Below, in pieces: positions 52,737-61,570 of a stretch of DNA of 64,000 bases; within the stretch, counting starts at the first letter, position 1; each line of letters opens with the position of its first letter. The position numbers and the translations under genes were made by a program. Under the pieces are notes generated by a model. It did not search any database and had not been told where the DNA came from. It saw only the letters and a program-made list of their open reading frames with translations. This stretch comes from Candidatus Amunia macphersoniae (GTDB lineage Bacteria > Chloroflexota > Dormibacteria > Aeolococcales > Aeolococcaceae), in NCBI GenBank assembly GCA_016464795.1, contig JAEKNN010000062.1, positions 1 to 64,000 of the forward strand, in the 5' to 3' direction.

Positions 52737-53752
52737 GGCTCCCCGCCTTCGCGACCCGCAACCTCCGTCTCAAGGCATTGGCGGCGGCGTTGGCGACGGT
52801 GATCTGGGCCGGGGCGGTGTACGCGAGCAATCCCCCGGACACCCGCTCGGTCACCCTCGCTGTGCCACAGGATGACGCGCAGGTGTCGCCGTACGTTCTG
52901 GTGCACCACATCGGCGACCTGGTGGTGCGCGTCGCCGGCACTCGAGAGCATCTCAGCGCGTTCCTCCCCAACGACATCGTTCTCAGCGTGAACTACAAGG
53001 CGATCACTCACCCGGGGCTTCAGCAAGTCCCCGTATCGGTGGTCAACAATGACCGCGACGTCATCCTCGACAACCCGCCGACCACTGTGGCCGCTGAGGT
53101 CGATCACCGCGCCTCTGCAACAGTTCCGGTCACAGTCGTCGTCAGCACGACACCCCCGCAAGGCTACGTTGTCACCGACACCTCGACGGACCCCAGCACG
53201 GTCACGGTGATCGGTCCACAGAACCAGCTGGCCGGTGTGCAGGCACGCGCCACCATCGACCTCGGCAACAGCAAGACCACTGTCCAGGCCGACGAGACCG
53301 TGCGGCTGTTCGACCGAGCGGGCCAGCAGCTGGGCAGCTTCGGCATCACCATCCTCACCATACCGGGACATACTCAGGGCACAGTACAGGTGAATGTCAG
53401 CGTGGCCGCCAGCCTGACGTCACGCGCCAGTGCGGTGCTGCCGCGGGTGGTGGGGACTGTGGCGCCCGGCCATCAGGTGGCGGGCATCACCCAGTCCCCC
53501 CTGACGGTGGTCGTCAACGGCCCTCAGGACCTGCTCAACACGCTCGACTCGATCCCCACCCAGCCGGTATCGCTGAACGGGCTACAGACAAGTCGCACCT
53601 TCACAGTGCAGATCGTCACGCCTGCCGGCGTCACCGCCACGCCCGGCACCGTGACCGTCACCGTGACCGTGGTTGCCGCCCCCCTGGGCACTCCCGCTGC
53701 CACCCCGGTCCCGAGCGCCTCACCCACCCCGAGCCCGTCACCCACGCCGTGA
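52733..53752 (+). CDS. YbbR-domain protein (CdaR-type regulator)
   Basis: 339 aa from GTG 52733 (GTGA overlap with cdaA). Membrane anchor at residues 10-28 (LRLKALAAALATVIWAGAVYAS), then about three tandem YbbR beta repeats (VSVVNNDRDVILDNPPTTVAAEVDHRASATVPVTVV...). CdaR/YbbR proteins bind CdaA from outside and inhibit or tune it. The C-terminus is a Pro/Ser/Thr tail (PSASPTPSPSPTP). Confidence 0.92.
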   Translation: MRLPAFATRNLRLKALAAALATVIWAGAVYASNPPDTRSVTLAVPQDDAQVSPYVLVHHIGDLVVRVAGTREHLSAFLPNDIVLSVNYKAITHPGLQQVPVSVVNNDRDVILDNPPTTVAAEVDHRASATVPVTVVVSTTPPQGYVVTDTSTDPSTVTVIGPQNQLAGVQARATIDLGNSKTTVQADETVRLFDRAGQQLGSFGITILTIPGHTQGTVQVNVSVAASLTSRASAVLPRVVGTVAPGHQVAGITQSPLTVVVNGPQDLLNTLDSIPTQPVSLNGLQTSRTFTVQIVTPAGVTATPGTVTVTVTVVAAPLGTPAATPVPSASPTPSPSPTP

Positions 53753-53815
53753 CCGGGGCAGGAGGGGGCCTCTCGACAAGTAACCACCCCGAGCACGGAG
53801 TCGTTCAGATCTGAC

Positions 53816-55654
53816 ATGTGCGGGATCATCGGGTACTCAGGGCGCCGCCTGGCCGCCCCCGTCCTTCTCGACAGCCTGGAGCGTCTCGAGTACCGGGGCT
53901 ACGACTCGGCGGGTATCGCGGTGCTCGACGAGGCCGGCGGGGCCACCGCGGTCGCCAAGAGCAATCGCAAGGTCGCCGATCTCGTCCGCCAGTTCGACAC
54001 TGACGGCATGCCCCCCGGCCACACCGGCATCGGCCACACCCGGTGGGCGACCCACGGACGTCCCACCGTGCTCAACGCGCATCCCCACCGCGACTGCACC
54101 GGCCGGATCCACCTGATCCACAACGGCATCATCGAGAACTATCGCGAGCTGCGCGCCGAGCTGCTCGCCGCCGGCCATGAGTTCCTCAGCGATACCGACA
54201 CGGAGGTGGTCCCACACCTGATCGAACAGCACTACTCGGGCGACCTTGCCCGCGCGGTGCGAACGGCGCTGCAGAGAATCACCGGCGCGTACGCGCTCGT
54301 GGTGATGTCGGCGGACGAACCGGGACTGATCGTTGGCGCTCGCCTCAACGCTCCGCTGGTGGTTGGTCTCGGCGATGACGAGGTCTTCGTGAGCAGCGAC
54401 ATCACTGCGCTGATCCCGTACACCAAGCGGGTCATCCTGCTCGGAGAGGGCGAGGTGGCCTCCGCATCTCCGCAGGAGGTGGTGATCACCAGCCTCGACG
54501 GCACCCGCGTGGAACCCCGGATCGTGGTCGTCGACTGGGAGGCGGAGCAGGCCCAGAAGGACGGCTTCCCGCATTTCATGCTCAAGGAGATCCACGAGCA
54601 ACCGCAGTCGCTGGACGGCGCGCTGCGCGGGCGCATCGACGACTCGGGTTTCGTCGACCTGCCCGACGTTGCCCTGGACGACGACCACCTGGCGGCACTC
54701 GACCAGGTGACGATCGTGGCGTGCGGTTCGGCGTGGATCGCCGGCATGGTCACCAGGTACGCGATCGAGAAGCTGGCCCGCGTCCGCTGCGACGTGCAAG
54801 CAGCCAGTGAGTTCCGCTACGGCGATCCCCTGGTCGACGAGCGCAGCCTGGTGGTGGCCTACTCGCAGTCCGGTGAGACAGCTGACACGCTGGCCGCGGT
54901 GCGTGAAGCCCGCCGTCGGGGAGCCACCGTGGTCGCTGTCACCAACGTCGTCGGCAGCGCCCTGTCGATGGAGGCCGACGGCGTGATCTACATGCAGTCC
55001 GGCCCCGAGATCTGCGTCGCCGCCACCAAGACGATGGTCAACCAGATGGCCTGCGGGCTGCTCTTGGCGCTCCGCCTCGGTCAGGCGCGCGGGACGCTCG
55101 ACGACGAGGAACATCGGCGCCTCACCGCCGCGCTGCTGGCGGCGCCGGCACAGCTCGAGCGAACGCTCGCGCTGGAACCGCAGCTCGCGGAGATGGCGCA
55201 GCGCTACTCGCACATGCGCAATGCGATGTACATCGGTCGGGGAATCAACTTTCCGGTGGCGCTCGAGGGTGCGTTGAAGCTCAAGGAGGTGTCATACATC
55301 CACGCTGAGGGCTATGCCGCCGGCGAGCTCAAGCATGGGCCCATCGCGCTGCTCGATCCCGACGTCCCGGTGGTGGCGCTGGCCACCCGCTCGCGCACGC
55401 TGCCCAAGATGGTCAGCAACATCCAGGAGGTCAGCTCCCGTGATGCGCCGGTGATCGCGCTGGTCACCGAGGGGGAGAATCCCTTCGACGACGGCTTCGT
55501 GCGCGACATCGTCGAGGTGCCCTTGACCGATGAGTTGACGTCTCCGCTGATCAACGTCGTGCCCCTGCAGCTGCTCGCCTATCACGTCGCCGTCGTGCGT
55601 GGTTGCGACGTCGATCAACCTCGGAATCTCGCCAAGTCGGTCACTGTGGAGTGA
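53816..55654 (+). CDS. glmS: Glutamine--fructose-6-phosphate aminotransferase
   Basis: 612 aa from ATG 53816. N-terminal glutaminase with Cys2 nucleophile (MCGIIGYSG), HTRWATHG and HNGIIENYRELR; two SIS isomerase domains with VACGSAWIAGMVTRYAIEKLA, AYSQSGETADTLAAVREAR, and C-terminal LAKSVTVE, the family's end motif. First step of amino-sugar synthesis. No glmS ribozyme fits in the 63-nt gap upstream. It follows cdaA-ybbR where many bacteria have glmM. Confidence 0.97.
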   Translation: MCGIIGYSGRRLAAPVLLDSLERLEYRGYDSAGIAVLDEAGGATAVAKSNRKVADLVRQFDTDGMPPGHTGIGHTRWATHGRPTVLNAHPHRDCTGRIHLIHNGIIENYRELRAELLAAGHEFLSDTDTEVVPHLIEQHYSGDLARAVRTALQRITGAYALVVMSADEPGLIVGARLNAPLVVGLGDDEVFVSSDITALIPYTKRVILLGEGEVASASPQEVVITSLDGTRVEPRIVVVDWEAEQAQKDGFPHFMLKEIHEQPQSLDGALRGRIDDSGFVDLPDVALDDDHLAALDQVTIVACGSAWIAGMVTRYAIEKLARVRCDVQAASEFRYGDPLVDERSLVVAYSQSGETADTLAAVREARRRGATVVAVTNVVGSALSMEADGVIYMQSGPEICVAATKTMVNQMACGLLLALRLGQARGTLDDEEHRRLTAALLAAPAQLERTLALEPQLAEMAQRYSHMRNAMYIGRGINFPVALEGALKLKEVSYIHAEGYAAGELKHGPIALLDPDVPVVALATRSRTLPKMVSNIQEVSSRDAPVIALVTEGENPFDDGFVRDIVEVPLTDELTSPLINVVPLQLLAYHVAVVRGCDVDQPRNLAKSVTVE

Positions 55655-56886
55655 GCGGCGGCGTCGGCATCGACGTCACCTCCATCGCCCGGGTCAACCA
55701 GCTCCTGTCGCGGCGCCCCGAGTGGTCACGACGGGCCTTCACAGCCACCGAGCGCCAGGACTGCGAGGGTCATCCGCGGCGATGGGCGACGCGGTGGGCG
55801 GCCAAGGAGGCAGTGCGCAAGCTGCACGGCAGCCTCGGCCTGCCGTTGCCCGGGTTCGTGGACATCGAGGTGGTGCTGGCCGCCAGGGGCGCCCCGTCAC
55901 TCCGACTCCACGGCGCGACCAGCCGCCTGCGGCTCTCGCTGTCCGACCAGGGCGACACCGCCGTGGCGGTGGTCACCGGGATGGCCGAACCATCGGTGTT
56001 TGCTGCCGTGCCTGGCCTCCTCCGCCTTGCCGACCGGCCGGACGACGCTCACAAGGGGACGTTCGGGACCGTGCTGGTGGTGGGCGGCGCGGTGGGCTAC
56101 AGCGGGGCGCCCCTGATGAGCGCCAGCGCGGCGGCCAGGGGAGGCGCGGGCCTGGTTCGGCTGTGCGTCCCTGAGGCGATCTACCCGGTTGTTGCCGCTC
56201 AGACCCTCGAGGTGATGACCAACCCACTTCCGGACGCCGACGGCGGCATCGCGCCAGCAGCGCTCGAGGTTCTTCGCCGGCGTCACGCCGCCGGAGCAGC
56301 GGCGATGGTGCTCGGTCCGGGTCTCGGCCGCGCCCCCGGCACTGAGCGATTCGTCCTCGACATGCTTGGCGAGCTCCCGGCCCCCACCGTGGTCGACGCC
56401 GACGGGCTCAACATCGCAGCAGCTCATCACGTCGACTGGCGGGCGTGCGAGCAGCAGGTGGTGCTGACCCCGCATCCCGCCGAGATGGGCAGGCTCTGCT
56501 CGACGCCCACTGCCGAGGTGCAGGAGAATCGCCACCACCTGGCCGCCTCGCTGGCCCGTACCAGTGGAACTGTGGTGGTGCTGAAGGGCAGCGACACAGT
56601 GGTCGCCGCTCCGGATGGCCGTCTGCACGTCAGTGACCTGCGCGTGGTGGCGCTCGCCACCGGGGGCAGCGGTGACGTGCTCTCCGGCCTGCTGGGCGCG
56701 CTCATCGCCCAGGGCCTCGAGGCATTCGATGCCGCCGTCGCCGCCGTGTTCATCCACGGTGAGGCTGCCCTGGCGCTGCAGCACCGTCGCGGCCGTGCCG
56801 GGGTGCTGGCGCGCGATGTCATCGACGAGCTGCCCGCGGCCCAGGAGCGCGTCCGCCGGGTCGTCGAGCAGAGGCGGCCGCGGTGA
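55651..56886 (+). CDS. acpS-nnrD: Fusion of holo-ACP synthase (AcpS) and NAD(P)H-hydrate dehydratase (NnrD)
   Basis: 411 aa from GTG 55651, overlapping glmS. Residues 1-125 are AcpS: GVGIDVTSIARVNQLLSRRPEWSRRAFTATER and WATRWAAKEAVRKLHG (Mg-binding Asp8 and Glu53), with the lip GAPSLRLHG. Residues about 130-405 are NnrD (ADP-dependent NADHX dehydratase): KGTFGTVLVVGGAVGYSGAPLMSASAAARGGAGLVRL, VVLTPHPAEMGRL, VVVLKGSDTVVAAPDG and ATGGSGDVLSGLLGALIAQG with the catalytic Asp. No NnrE epimerase domain is attached. Many genomes hold acpS and nnrD side by side; here they are a single chain without a stop. Confidence 0.93.
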   Translation: MSGGVGIDVTSIARVNQLLSRRPEWSRRAFTATERQDCEGHPRRWATRWAAKEAVRKLHGSLGLPLPGFVDIEVVLAARGAPSLRLHGATSRLRLSLSDQGDTAVAVVTGMAEPSVFAAVPGLLRLADRPDDAHKGTFGTVLVVGGAVGYSGAPLMSASAAARGGAGLVRLCVPEAIYPVVAAQTLEVMTNPLPDADGGIAPAALEVLRRRHAAGAAAMVLGPGLGRAPGTERFVLDMLGELPAPTVVDADGLNIAAAHHVDWRACEQQVVLTPHPAEMGRLCSTPTAEVQENRHHLAASLARTSGTVVVLKGSDTVVAAPDGRLHVSDLRVVALATGGSGDVLSGLLGALIAQGLEAFDAAVAAVFIHGEAALALQHRRGRAGVLARDVIDELPAAQERVRRVVEQRRPR

Positions 56887-57587
56887 CCTCGCCCGCGCCC
56901 TCAGCAGCGCGCGGCCGTCTCTGCGCGGTGATCTTCGACATGGACGGGGTGCTGATCGACACCGAGCCGGCCTGGAGACGGGTTGAGATCGCGCTCTTCG
57001 GTTCACTGGGGCTTCACCTGAGCGAGGCCGAGTGTCGCCAGACCATGGGGATGCGCGTCCAGGAGGCGGTCCAGCTCTGGTACGAATGCCATCCGTGGCC
57101 CGGGATGTCGGTGGCCCAGGCGACCGATCAGCTCGTCGATGATCTGATCACCCATGTGCGAGAGCATGGCGAGCCCCTTCCCGGGGCGCTCGAGGCTCTC
57201 CGGCTGGTTCGCGGCTGCGGTCTGAGGTGCGCCATCGCCTCCTCGTCGCCGCTGCCCCTGATCGACGCGGTGGTGGACCGCCTGGGCATCGGCCGCGAGG
57301 TGGACGTTGTCTGCTCCGCCGTCAGCGAGGCACGCGGAAAGCCCGCCCCTGATGTGTACCTGCGCGCCGCCAGCCTGCTCGGGGTGGCTACCGCGTCCTG
57401 CCTGGCCATCGAGGACTCGGTGGCGGGGATCCTGTCGGCGCAGGCGGCCGGAATGCCGTGCATCGCCGTGCCTGACCCCCACACCGCCGACGACCCCCGC
57501 CTGGGAGCGGCAAGCCTGCTGCTTGGCTCGCTGCGGGAGCTCGATCGAGAGCGTCTCGCCTGGGTCGAGGCGGCCTATTTCGAGTAG
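56883..57587 (+). CDS. HAD-superfamily hydrolase (beta-phosphoglucomutase/hexitol phosphatase-like)
   Basis: 234 aa from GTG 56883, overlapping the fusion gene. Class IA HAD: motif I FDMDGVLIDTEPAW, cap region EVRVQEAVQLWYECHPWPG-like, motif II CAIASSSPLPLIDAVVD, motif III GKPAPDVYLRAASLLGV, motif IV AIEDSVAGILSAQAAGMPCIAVPDP. A sugar-phosphate phosphatase or phosphoglycolate-type enzyme is likely. It converges with the CHAP gene (end overlaps by 13 nt). Confidence 0.9.
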   Translation: MTSPAPSAARGRLCAVIFDMDGVLIDTEPAWRRVEIALFGSLGLHLSEAECRQTMGMRVQEAVQLWYECHPWPGMSVAQATDQLVDDLITHVREHGEPLPGALEALRLVRGCGLRCAIASSSPLPLIDAVVDRLGIGREVDVVCSAVSEARGKPAPDVYLRAASLLGVATASCLAIEDSVAGILSAQAAGMPCIAVPDPHTADDPRLGAASLLLGSLRELDRERLAWVEAAYFE

Positions 57588-58702
57588 ATGAAGCCCTGGA
57601 TCCCGGAGGAGTTGTCAGGCAGGATCCGGTTGCTGACCCGATCCCAGCCGCCTCCGTTGCCGGCGAAGTTCATCTCCGACATCTTGAACTGGCCGGCAGG
57701 GACCCCGGCCGCCGGACCGACCGCTTCCACGAAGCCGACGTGGCCGACGCTGCTGGCGCCGTCGCCTCCCGGCCAGAAGACCACCGCCGCGCCGGGTTGG
57801 GGGCTGTGGCCCACCGGGTAGCCGTACCGCTGCGCCTGGTAGAACCAGTCCCTGGCGTTGCCGCTCCAGGGGATGCAGCGTCGTGAGGCAACGTACCAGG
57901 TGCACTGGCCGTACGAGAAGTGGTCGCCACATGAGCCGCTGTTCGGCACCGACGCCGGCACGCTGCCCGACGCCGGCACGCTGCCCGACGCCGGCGGAGG
58001 CGCGCTGGCAGCCGCCAGCTGCTGGTCGAGGTTGGCGATCTGCGCGGCCAGATCACGGGCCGGGCCGCTGGCAGATTGGAACGCCGCGTTGCGTTGCTGC
58101 ACCATCAGCAGCAGCCCGTTGCTGTTCTGCGCGAGCTGCTCCTCGAGGCCGGTGCTGGTGGCCACGTCGGTCTGGAGCTCGCTCTTGGCCTGAACGATTG
58201 CCTGCTCCTTGGCGCGGAGCTTGGCCTGGAGGTTCTTGACCTGCTCGGCCACGTGCGAGGTGCCCGCGAGACGATCCATTGCCTGGCTGAAGGTGGTCGA
58301 ACTCAGAACCGCCGCAACCCAGGAGTTGGTGGCAGTGCTCTCGTAGCTCTGGCGGGTGAGCACGCCGAGCTGCTGCTTGGCCTTGGCGATCGTCGCCTCG
58401 TCGTCAGCGATCTGGCCGTTGAGGGCGAGGAGGTGGGCGTTGAGGGCGGTGAGCTGCTTCTGCGACGCCAGCAGTTGCGTCTGCGCGCTGGCGAAAGCTC
58501 GCTCGGCCTGGCTGAGCGACTCCGAGGCGCTGTTCTTGACCGGCTCCAGCGCCGCCAGCTGCGCAACCAGCTGGGCGCGCTGGCTGCGGAGCGTGTCCGC
58601 GTAGGTGCTCGCGGCCTGCCCCGTGGGAATGGCCGTGATGCCGCTGCCCAGCAGGACGCCACAGCCGACCACGGTCAATAGAAGCTTCTGAGTACCCCGC
58701 AA
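57575..58702 (-). CDS. Secreted CHAP-domain peptidoglycan hydrolase with coiled coil
   Basis: 375 aa from TTG 58702, with GGAGG 8 nt upstream. Signal peptide (LLLTVVGCGVLLGSGITAIPTGQAAS), a long coiled coil (about residues 35-240, PcsB/FtsEX-partner style), a short linker with ASGSVP repeats, and a CHAP domain with SYGQCTWYVA (Cys nucleophile) and SVGHVGFVEAV (His). Likely cleaves peptidoglycan during growth or division. The linker is coded by an 18-bp tandem repeat at 57951-57990. The gene converges on the HAD gene. Confidence 0.9.
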   Translation of the reverse strand: MRGTQKLLLTVVGCGVLLGSGITAIPTGQAASTYADTLRSQRAQLVAQLAALEPVKNSASESLSQAERAFASAQTQLLASQKQLTALNAHLLALNGQIADDEATIAKAKQQLGVLTRQSYESTATNSWVAAVLSSTTFSQAMDRLAGTSHVAEQVKNLQAKLRAKEQAIVQAKSELQTDVATSTGLEEQLAQNSNGLLLMVQQRNAAFQSASGPARDLAAQIANLDQQLAAASAPPPASGSVPASGSVPASVPNSGSCGDHFSYGQCTWYVASRRCIPWSGNARDWFYQAQRYGYPVGHSPQPGAAVVFWPGGDGASSVGHVGFVEAVGPAAGVPAGQFKMSEMNFAGNGGGWDRVSNRILPDNSSGIQGFIYSK

Positions 58703-58781
58703 AGGTGCCCTCCGTTTCCCCGTGTCCGAGGCTGCGCGCGGCTGATTGCAAGGCGAGGTTGCGGACCCCGGGCCTCGGGGG

Positions 58782-58811
58782 ACCATAGAGGGTCGGACCT
58801 GGGGATTGCAA
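58782..58811 (-). promoter_or_regulatory. Putative promoter of the CHAP gene
   Basis: On the minus strand, TTGCAA (58806-58811) and TATGGT (58782-58787) are separated by 18 nt, giving a leader of about 70 nt to the TTG start. TTGCAA recurs at 58746-58751 within the same divergent region. Confidence 0.45.
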
Positions 58812-58851
58812 ATCGCATGCCCAGCGCGGCGGCGAGCAGGCGGCGGCTCCC

Positions 58852-58857
58852 TACAGT
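58852..58857 (+). promoter_or_regulatory. Putative -10 box (TACAGT) of thiL
   Basis: TACAGT ends 10 nt before ATG 58868; no Shine-Dalgarno sequence. Confidence 0.35.
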
Positions 58858-58867
58858 GGCCCTGACC

Positions 58868-59905
58868 ATGTCTGACGTCACTGCTGTGGACCGTCGCTTC
58901 GGCGCCGGCGGGCCCACCCTCGCCGAGGTGGGGGAGACTGCCCTTCTCGACCACCTGGTGGCCATCGCGGAGGCCGAGGGGGGCGAGCATCGCGCCGCGC
59001 TCCGCGGCGACGATGCCGGGGTCTGGACACCCCGCGCCGGCCGGGACCTCGCCATCAGCATCGACGCGCTGGTGGAGGACGTCGACTTTCGGCGCCCCTG
59101 GATCACTCCGCGCCAGTTGGGCGGTCGGGCCTTCACGGTCGCGGTCTCCGACCTGGCTGCGACCGGCGCCGACGCCGAGCATTGCCTGGCCACCCTGTGT
59201 GCCCGGCCGTCAGAACAGCTCGACGATGTCCTGGGCATCCAGTACGGTCTCTGCGCGGCGGCGGCGGCGGCGGGGTGCGCGGTGACGGGAGGTGACGTCA
59301 GCGCCATCGATGGTCCGCTGGTCATCGATGTCTGCGTCGTCGGCAGCCTGCCCGCGGGCCGGGCGCTGCGACGTTCGGCCGGTCACATCGGTGATGCGCT
59401 CCTGGTCACAGGCGTTCTCGGTCGTGCCGCCGCCGGGCTGCGGCTGCTGAGCGGCGGCGCCGAGCCGACGTCGGCCGTGGAACGGGCCTGGGTCGCCGCC
59501 CAGTTGGAGCCGCAGGTGCGTCTGCGCGAGGGCAGCGCACTTCTCAGCCACGGAGTTCGCTGCGGAGCAGACATCAGCGACGGCCTCGTCCTCGACACCA
59601 TGCGCACGGCGCGCGCCAGTGACTGCGCGGTGGAGCTGTGGGCGGCCGCGCTCCCTGTCGATGCCGAGCTGCGCGCGCGTTTTGGCAATCAATGGCTGGA
59701 ACTCGCGATCGCCGGTGGTGAGGACTTCGAGCTCGTGGTCGCCGTGGCCGAGGCCGAGGTCGACGCCCTGCTGCAGCAGTGGCCCGCGGAGCTGGCAGCG
59801 CTGACCAGGGTCGGATCGCTGCGGGCGGGGAGCGGCGTCCACCTCCTCGACGCCGCCAACGGTGCCGAGCTGCCTCTGCCACGCAGCAGCGCTGGGCACT
59901 TCTGA
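58868..59905 (+). CDS. thiL: Thiamine-monophosphate kinase
   Basis: 345 aa from ATG 58868; the upstream in-frame ATG at 58817 lies in the divergent promoter region. ThiL makes thiamine diphosphate from TMP. Motifs: RGDDAGVW, ISIDALVEDVDFRRPWITPRQLGGRAFTVAVSDLAATGA, CAVTGGDVSAIDGPLVIDVCVVG, GADISDGLVLD and GGEDFELVVAV. It overlaps tsaE by one base and heads the t6A operon, as in several phyla. Confidence 0.95.
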   Translation: MSDVTAVDRRFGAGGPTLAEVGETALLDHLVAIAEAEGGEHRAALRGDDAGVWTPRAGRDLAISIDALVEDVDFRRPWITPRQLGGRAFTVAVSDLAATGADAEHCLATLCARPSEQLDDVLGIQYGLCAAAAAAGCAVTGGDVSAIDGPLVIDVCVVGSLPAGRALRRSAGHIGDALLVTGVLGRAAAGLRLLSGGAEPTSAVERAWVAAQLEPQVRLREGSALLSHGVRCGADISDGLVLDTMRTARASDCAVELWAAALPVDAELRARFGNQWLELAIAGGEDFELVVAVAEAEVDALLQQWPAELAALTRVGSLRAGSGVHLLDAANGAELPLPRSSAGHF

Positions 59906-60399
59906 TGGCACGCTCATCGCCGAGGCTGACCAGCGACTCGCCGGCTGTCACGGAGGCTCTCGGCGCCGGGCTGGGGGCGGCTCTCAGAGCCGGCGACGTG
60001 ATCGTCCTGACCGGAGTGCTGGGCGCCGGTAAGACCTGCCTGGTGCGCGGCGTGGTGGCCGGCGCGGGCGGCGACCCCGTCGGTGTGCGCAGCCCGACGT
60101 TCGTGATTCACCAGCCCCACCGATGCTCTTCCCTGACGGTGCACCACGTCGACCTCTACCGGCTCGGCGGCGGAGCGTCAGTGGACGTGCTCGACCTCGA
60201 CAGCGCGCTGCAGGGTGGGGCCGCTGTCATCGAATGGGGTGAGTACGCCGATCTGTCGCGTTTCTCTCCCGCCAGCCTGTGCATCGACGCCCCCGGCCCG
60301 GGGCCCGACGACCGTGTGCTGTGGCTCGTCGATCCCGCGTCGGCGCACTTGGCCCGGGCCTGGCGTGCGTTGTCGCAGAGCCGGCAGGCGGCGACGTGA
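59905..60399 (+). CDS. tsaE: tRNA t6A synthesis ATPase TsaE
   Basis: 164 aa from ATG 59905 (shares an A with the thiL stop). P-loop LTGVLGAGKTCLVRGVVAG near residue 37, SPTFVIHQPHRC and VHHVDLYRLGG, then VIEWGEYAD. TsaE is the ATPase that works with TsaB-TsaD to make t6A37. It overlaps tsaB by 4 nt. Confidence 0.93.
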   Translation: MARSSPRLTSDSPAVTEALGAGLGAALRAGDVIVLTGVLGAGKTCLVRGVVAGAGGDPVGVRSPTFVIHQPHRCSSLTVHHVDLYRLGGGASVDVLDLDSALQGGAAVIEWGEYADLSRFSPASLCIDAPGPGPDDRVLWLVDPASAHLARAWRALSQSRQAAT

Positions 60400-60983
60400 T
60401 CGTGATCGCTCTCGACACCGCGTCGCGGACATCGGCTCTGGTGCTGCGCACCGACGGTGCCGGCACCATCCAGGCGGAGCGCCAACTTCCCGGGGGTGAG
60501 CTCGACCGCCGCCTTCCCGGGGCCATCGCGGGGCTCATCGATGGCGGGGTGGACGCGGTCGTGGTCCTGACCGGGCCCGGCTCCTACACCGGCGTCCGCG
60601 CCGGCATGGCGGCGGCCCTGGGACTCGCCTCCGCGCGGGGACTGCCGCTGCACGGGCTTGGCAACCTGGTGGCGATCGCCGCGGCGGTGCGGAGCGGCGA
60701 CGCGAGCAGCTTCGTGGCCGTCGCCGACGCCGGCCGCGGGGGGCTCTATGTGGCCAGCTTTCAGCCAGGTGATGGTGGGCCGGAGCAGGTGTCGGGGGTG
60801 CGGCGGTGTCACGCCGCCGAGCTCGGTCCAGGGGTTCGGGCATACACCACAACTCCCCTCGAGAGCCTGGAGGCCGAGCGACTTGAGCCCCGCGTGGCGC
60901 TGGCCGCCGCGGTGCCGCGCGCGCTGGGGTCCGCCCCCCTTGGTGTCGCCGGTCTGTCCGCCATCCACGCGGACCCCTGTTAA
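60396..60983 (+). CDS. tsaB: t6A synthesis scaffold TsaB
   Basis: 195 aa from GTG 60396 (GTGA overlap). Starts IVIALDTASRTSALVL and holds VVVLTGPGSYTGVRAGMAAALGLA near residue 50, the typical TsaB signature; a pseudo-ASKHA fold that dimerises with TsaD. The C-terminal half is divergent as usual. Confidence 0.92.
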   Translation: MIVIALDTASRTSALVLRTDGAGTIQAERQLPGGELDRRLPGAIAGLIDGGVDAVVVLTGPGSYTGVRAGMAAALGLASARGLPLHGLGNLVAIAAAVRSGDASSFVAVADAGRGGLYVASFQPGDGGPEQVSGVRRCHAAELGPGVRAYTTTPLESLEAERLEPRVALAAAVPRALGSAPLGVAGLSAIHADPC

Positions 60984-61009
60984 ACTCGGGTGTCGGATCA
61001 GCAGTCCCG

Positions 61010-61570
61010 GTGAGTGTCATGCAGGTCGTCCCGCGCGTCGCCGTCGAGCGAATGCGCCAGGAGGACATCCCGTCCGTCCAGGCCATCGAGCGCGACATCT
61101 TCCTATCCCCATGGCCGCGCAACGCGTATGCCACCGAGCTCGCCCAGAACCGCCAGGCCTCGTACATCGTGCTGCGTGAGGACGGCCAGCTGGTGGGCTA
61201 CGCGGGCCTTTGGAAGGTGGTCTACGAGGCGCACGTCACCACCATCGGGGTGCGTCGACGCGATCAGGGCAAGGGCTATGGCAAGACCTTGCTCGCCGCC
61301 CTGATCCAACGCAGCTACGACCTGGGGGCGCGGTGGCTGACGCTCGAGGTCCGCGCCGGCAACGACCACGCCATCCGCCTGTACGAGTGGTTCGGCTTCA
61401 AGTCGATCGGCCGCCGGCGCGGCTACTACACCGACAACGGCGAGGATGCGGTGATCATGTGGAGCGACAGCATCCACGCTCCCGCGTTCAAGCGCCGCTT
61501 CCTGGAGATCTTTTCGCACATCGAGGTCTCGGGCATCGGCAGCGCGCCATCGAAGGAGTACCCGCTCTGA
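61010..61570 (+). CDS. rimI: Ribosomal-protein alanine N-acetyltransferase RimI
   Basis: 186 aa from GTG 61010 (ATG 61019 is an alternative). GNAT fold: VERMRQEDIPSVQAIERDIFLSPWPRNAY, LVGYAGLWKVVYEAHVTTIGVRRRDQGKGYGKTLLAAL (acetyl-CoA loop), LEVRAGNDHAIRLYEWFGFKSIGRRRGYY. It acetylates the N-terminal Ala of S18 in E. coli and is often embedded in tsa operons. The C-terminal 35 residues are an extension. It overlaps tsaD. Confidence 0.92.
   Translation: MSVMQVVPRVAVERMRQEDIPSVQAIERDIFLSPWPRNAYATELAQNRQASYIVLREDGQLVGYAGLWKVVYEAHVTTIGVRRRDQGKGYGKTLLAALIQRSYDLGARWLTLEVRAGNDHAIRLYEWFGFKSIGRRRGYYTDNGEDAVIMWSDSIHAPAFKRRFLEIFSHIEVSGIGSAPSKEYPL

Noticed and set aside
53753-53815. glmS ribozyme before glmS
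   Set aside because: The gap is only 63 nt and holds no ribozyme core.
58703-58867. c-di-AMP (ydaO) riboswitch before the CHAP hydrolase
   Set aside because: The leader is too short (about 70 nt) and lacks the conserved riboswitch segments; a plain promoter is more likely.
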